Assembly (NCBI GenBank): GCA_020064725.1
Contig: JAGTWJ010000003.1
Span: 806,001 to 870,000, forward strand
DNA: 64,000 nt
DNA from: Drechslerella dactyloides
Lineage: Eukaryota; Ascomycota; Orbiliomycetes; Orbiliales; Orbiliaceae
Direction of reading: 5' to 3'
Positions within the stretch are counted from its first letter, which is position 1. Each line of letters begins with the position of its first letter. The notes beneath the pieces were generated by a model that was not told the DNA's origin, searched no databases, and saw only the letters and a program-made list of their open reading frames with translations. Position numbers and translations under genes: made by a program. This document shows positions 60,009-64,000 of this stretch, one piece after another.

Positions 60009-61001
60009 ATCCTAAATATCCTAAGCAAGGCTGACGGTTTCAGCTTTGAGCCTGAAAACTATAAGAGCTAGTCCATTGTGAGCTCAGTGCACTCCACCAG
60101 TTGGAGGACCATGACCTGCCTTCAGGGCTTACACAAGACTAGAATATATTGAATTATGCAGCCACCATGGCGAGAGAACTTTGAGTTAAGATATCGGCTT
60201 ACCAAGTCTAAAGTTGGACAGCTGAGATATCTTGATCTAGGCAGATATTGTGATATGAAGCCTTATAAACGAAAGCAAGATCAATAGCTTAGTGTTCAGA
60301 TGAGACGAAGGTATCTAGGGGAAAAGTAATGAGGTATCAATGCAGGCCAAATACTGGTATTTGCAATATTTGGCTGATACAATGTCGATATCGCAATAGA
60401 AATACTTTCAAGAGGCTGGTTTCCTCGTATTCTGGTATCATCATATGGATTCGGATCAGCTTAAGCTGACTCTTCCGCTTAAGGGCTATTTTCTTTGGAA
60501 CTGGAAGCATCGAGGCAAGCTAAGAAGAATACATTAACATAAAAACCTGGCCACCTACAAAGATCTAGAAACAGCTCCACTTAGGATTATGAAGGTTCTA
60601 TACAATCTATACTTGGAGTCAAGGCTCACTTAAGTACTTACCGGAAACGTCTAGGAAATATACATAGCCTAGTTACCGGTATCCCTGATCAATAACCAAC
60701 TCTCCTTTCCCCGTCCTCCCTCTTCTCTCAGGTGTCCATCCATTTTTCTGCCTCTCGCTACCACACAACGATCGATTCTTTCAAAGGTCAGGGAAGTAGG
60801 TACTGATGCAATGCTTCGATATCCCTCCCGCCTTCCCTACCAAACAACGCACCTTCTTGCCGCGAAATGCAACATCTCTAGTGCCAAGGGTAGACATCTG
60901 TCTCCCTTCCCAAAAAGGAAATCAGTGCTCTATTCATATCTTGGTTTTCAACGTCCAGAACACCTCCCGACTCTGTACCAAAGGCACCAAACGCTGTAGA
61001 G
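60009..61001. other. Intergenic: right border of the island
   Basis: This contains the GTPase C promoter and the promoter and leader of the glutaredoxin-like gene. Frames at 60806-61117 overlap in different phases and are not supported as genes. Confidence 0.5.
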
Positions 61002-61461
61002 ATGGTACACCAATCTTTGATATTACGTTCCCTTCGCCTGACGCTATTCACCAAGTCCAACTGTGGTCTCTGCGTCACCGCCAAAGAAGCCGTCGCGAAC
61101 TTCCGAAAGGCAGATAGCGGCGTCCAGTATAATGAGATCGATATCTTCGGACCTGGTAACGAGAAGTGGCACGACGCATATGTAAGGCTCATAGCCCAAG
61201 CGACTTAGCAATACCCATCCGCAATACCAATGTACACGTGAAGTTCTATCTCGGCACTAGTACCAGGCTAATCTGGCAATGACAGGTCTTTGACGTTCCA
61301 GTAGTAAGCCGCAGATACCACCAAATAGTTTGGTTTCCACTGTCTAACAGCTAGTTGAATTCGCATAGTTGCACATAGAGAAGGACAACTCCTCTAAAGT
61401 TCTCAAACTGATGCACAGATTCACTAAAGAAGAAATTGCATCCAAGTCCGAGGAAATTTAA
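61002..61461 (+). CDS. Glutaredoxin-like small protein
   Basis: Three exons (61002-61181, 61286-61303, 61369-61461) give 96 residues. RLTLFTKSNCGLCVTAKEAV carries a CxxC redox motif (Cys-Gly-Leu-Cys) in the usual beta-alpha start of a thioredoxin fold. YNEIDIFGPGNEKW follows, then FDVPV, the cis-proline stretch of glutaredoxin-like (DUF836-type) proteins. The end is LHIEKDNSS...LMHRFTKEEIA. The 18-nt middle exon was recognised by the conserved FDVPV. Small fungal proteins of this kind are thought to be mitochondrial thiol proteins; MVHQSLILRSLRL is a plausible short presequence. The partner and substrate are not known. Confidence 0.85.
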
Positions 61462-61654
61462 AACACATCCTATCGATATATCCTTCACTACCCGTAAATC
61501 TAATGTGTACATACCTTTACACTATCGCAAATTTTATGGACGGCAAGGATACTACGTTGAATCTTTGGGAAACACCCCCATAGGCTTGCTAAACGTTGCT
61601 TTTCTTACAATCAAGCTTGAATATCTACATTTACAGCCCGCTAGCCATCTATTC

Positions 61655-64000
61655 TCACATCACGGAGCATCCAAACCCGTACATGGCCCCTTCGACGTCC
61701 TTCTTAATCTGATACCAGTCGCTTCGCCTCGTCACAAACTCGTACACTTCCTCAACCGTGAAGATTCCTTTAAACCGCGTTCCATCTGCGATCACTGCTG
61801 CCATCTGCTTCGCGTGCTGTGGGTCGATGAGATATATCTGCGCAAGTTCACGTAAGGCGTTGTAGTACTGCGTAAGTCCCGAGTTTCGCAGTTTAACGAT
61901 AAATTGTGTATAGTGGTTGACATCGCTGCGTTGCAACGTTAGCTTCACAATGGTAGATCTAGTATGATCCAAGGGAGGGTTACCTGATGAGCACGATAGC
62001 ACCATCGATACTAATTCTCTGGATCTTCAAATGTTTGCAAATGGAGGTCCATAATCTCATTCCGACTTCTTGATTGAATACATCCAACACATTTTTGTCC
62101 GTGCTGCCGACTAGGAGTTTGGTGTGCGATCCCACGAGATCGATGACTTTGCGGGCCGCTTCACTTGGGCCGATGTCCGGAGTCAAACAGTCTCCTGTTA
62201 TTCCAGGATTGTAGTCCGTCGGCTTTTGTGTTTTCGCAAACACGTAGTCGACTTCTTTGATCAGGACATCAATGCCGGTATTCAGACCGGCAGCGACTCT
62301 CTCATCCAGCATCTGCTCGAATCTCTTCTTCTCCTTCAGCGCGGGATTCAGGAAATCGTGCCTATCGCTTAGCCGATGCGCTACCAGCTCTTGTTCGTAG
62401 AAGACGTCCAACATCTGCTGGATCAGATCTCCGACATTGACGAGCTCCATGAACTGCACGAGTGGCTTCACTATGACTTGGTCGTCTTCGTCTGCGGTCG
62501 ACAGCTCGCGCGGGTTGTATTGCGAGAGATGATTGACAGCTTTATCAAAGCCAGATCTCACGTGACGTTGACCCAGAGTTTGGATCAGCGAAATGAAGAT
62601 TTGTTCGCATTGCTCCTTCCTGTAAATGACAATTAGTATCCAAACCAGAATTGTATGTAGCGGAGGTGGTTTCGACTGTGATGTAGACTTACGCTTCTTC
62701 TCCAATCTGCCCGCCAAATCTCACAAAGCAAGCAGCTCGTTCCAATGCTGCCTTCGCTTTGTGCACGAGGTCCAGCGCAAGCTCGATACTGAATAATGTC
62801 CGGATGCCCTCCATACGACTGTTGAGGATTGCGGCCTTGGCCGCCAATTCGCTTGTCGGAGCGGGTTGGGGCGATAGTGTCGCACTTCCATTTGGCGTCA
62901 CTGCGTCTCCATTCGTGTGTTCATCCGGTGTTTCTGAAGGAACCGGGAACGGGTTCTCCGCTGGAGTATCGGTGATTGCTGGTGTTGGCTGCACCTTCGG
63001 CTTAGCGAAGGGAAATGTGATATTAATCGGCTTCATAGGCGGCAACGTGATAGCATTCACAGGCGTCAATATGACCTTTTTGAATGACGCCAAGAAGTCA
63101 ACCTTGTCTGCCTGCCGATTTACATTGCTCATGTAAAATGATTCCGTGGCCGTATATTCATCGGTGATCTAAAGACACCATTAGTCATGGTCTTTCAGGA
63201 TGCCAGCTGTCCCGTAGGCCATACCTTCTTCTCCCAAGATTCTACTTCCTGTTCGCAGAGACGCTTGAAATGATCCAACTCTTCTTGCAAATACAGATCA
63301 TAGTGAGGCTCGAATATCCTGATCACCATTTTTGTCATGTCATCTGCAAAAGCGGCTTGGGATCCTTTGGCTGGCTTGATCGACTTTGAGAAATGGAGAA
63401 CGCTGACGTAAATCTCCGTGACGGATAAGAGATACGATTCAATATCTCGATCATGCAATTCTTCCAATAGAGGGGTGACGTATTCGCCAATGACATCTTC
63501 GCCGATGCGTTCCAAGAACGGTTTCATAACGTCTACGCTGGCGGGGAATATCCTGTCGATTATCTCGGACTGTTCATTGACTGCCGTGCTTAACTTCTTG
63601 AAGAATTCCCGCGCTGGCTCTAATGTCATATCTGCAGAATGTAGGTTGCTAACCTAGTCAGCCGAGATTCCGTGCATCTGAGAGTGGATTTGGAACATAC
63701 TTGAAGCAATCCATTGGGTTGCCTAGCCTTTCCCGTTCGAACATGAGGTAGTGCTTCGCTACGAACAGGTCTATCGCTCCTTGTCCTCCGTTCAAGAGTA
63801 TCAAAACATTTGCATATCGCTTCATTCGGCCGTCGTAATCCGATGCCTCGTAGCCGCTGAGTGCTCATCAGAATGGCAACTTCCACCAGATCCTTAGAGT
63901 GTATGCAACTCACCCTTCAAACTCCCTCAAGACAGCATTCTCGAATATGCTGGTCATACTATTCAGCCGGTCCGATCTCTCAGCCCATCCAAGCGAGCTG
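61655..64000 (-). CDS. RCY1: Recyclin (Rcy1), Sec10-like exocytic/recycling protein, 5' truncated by window
   Basis: Six exons are visible: 64000(cut)-63914, 63856-63701, 63648-63225, 63168-62693, 62619-61984 and 61925-61655, about 683 residues without the start. The C-terminal two thirds match the Sec10-like helical domain of fungal recyclin (FKKLSTAVNEQSEIID, IFEPHYDLYLQEELDHFKRLCE, FTVEEVYEFVTRRSDWYQIKKD). The last four residues are CSVM, a CAAX box for prenylation, as in yeast Rcy1 (CCIM). The F-box expected at the N-terminus would lie beyond the window. A Pro-rich linker (about 62.88-63.02 kb) interrupts the helices. Rcy1 acts at endosome-to-Golgi/plasma membrane recycling with SCF factors and the small GTPase Ypt31/32. 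Confidence 0.88.

Overview
This is nuclear DNA from a filamentous ascomycete, probably Pezizomycotina; I cannot name the genus. The genes have many short introns (about 40-235 nt, mostly GT-AG, often with CTAAC/CTGAC branch sites), and the gene set is fungal: an INSIG-type sterol regulator, a sphingolipid C9-methyltransferase, a Cut2-like securin, a 161-residue tropomyosin, a CAAX-terminated recyclin and a GLEYA adhesin-like gene. I built all gene models by hand from conserved protein sequence, splice sites and reading-frame continuity. No bacterial features, CRISPR arrays, rRNA or convincing tRNA genes were seen.

Layout. 1-3.4 kb: AT-rich, no recognisable gene. 3.4-12 kb: a two-TM fungal protein, an SRPBCC/Bet v1-like protein, INSIG, FCF1 and the sphingolipid C9-methyltransferase. 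12-19.3 kb: a gene-poor pocket with one small secreted cysteine-rich protein (15.35-15.88 kb), a diverged tandem repeat and a decayed gene (17.0-18.3 kb). 19.3-36.6 kb: a GC-richer housekeeping block with a DEDDy 3'-5' exonuclease, LSM5, a SAM methyltransferase, eIF3m, TRM112, securin, tropomyosin, proteasome beta-4 (PRE1) and RRP9. 36.6-41.7 kb: a gene desert carrying a dispersed AGTCTCGGGGA motif. 41.7-60.0 kb: an accessory island with an F-box-like gene, three paralogous large dynamin-superfamily-like GTPases (1067, 855 and 894 residues) and a GLEYA gene whose 5' end is unresolved. 61-64 kb: core genes return, with a glutaredoxin-like protein and RCY1/recyclin, which is cut by the window edge.

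The housekeeping genes are independent loci rather than an operon. Several share bidirectional promoters (exonuclease/LSM5, securin/tropomyosin, PRE1/RRP9). The most unusual part is the GTPase island. Its three members share a P-loop, a DxPG G3 motif, a G4 position without the usual lysine, a conserved insert between G1 and G3, and a long helical C-terminal half. Two are a same-strand pair with several identical exon lengths; the third lies divergently beside an F-box-like gene. All three models stay in frame across 12-14 exons, which suggests maintained genes. Their function is unknown. An intracellular surveillance or incompatibility role is only a hypothesis.
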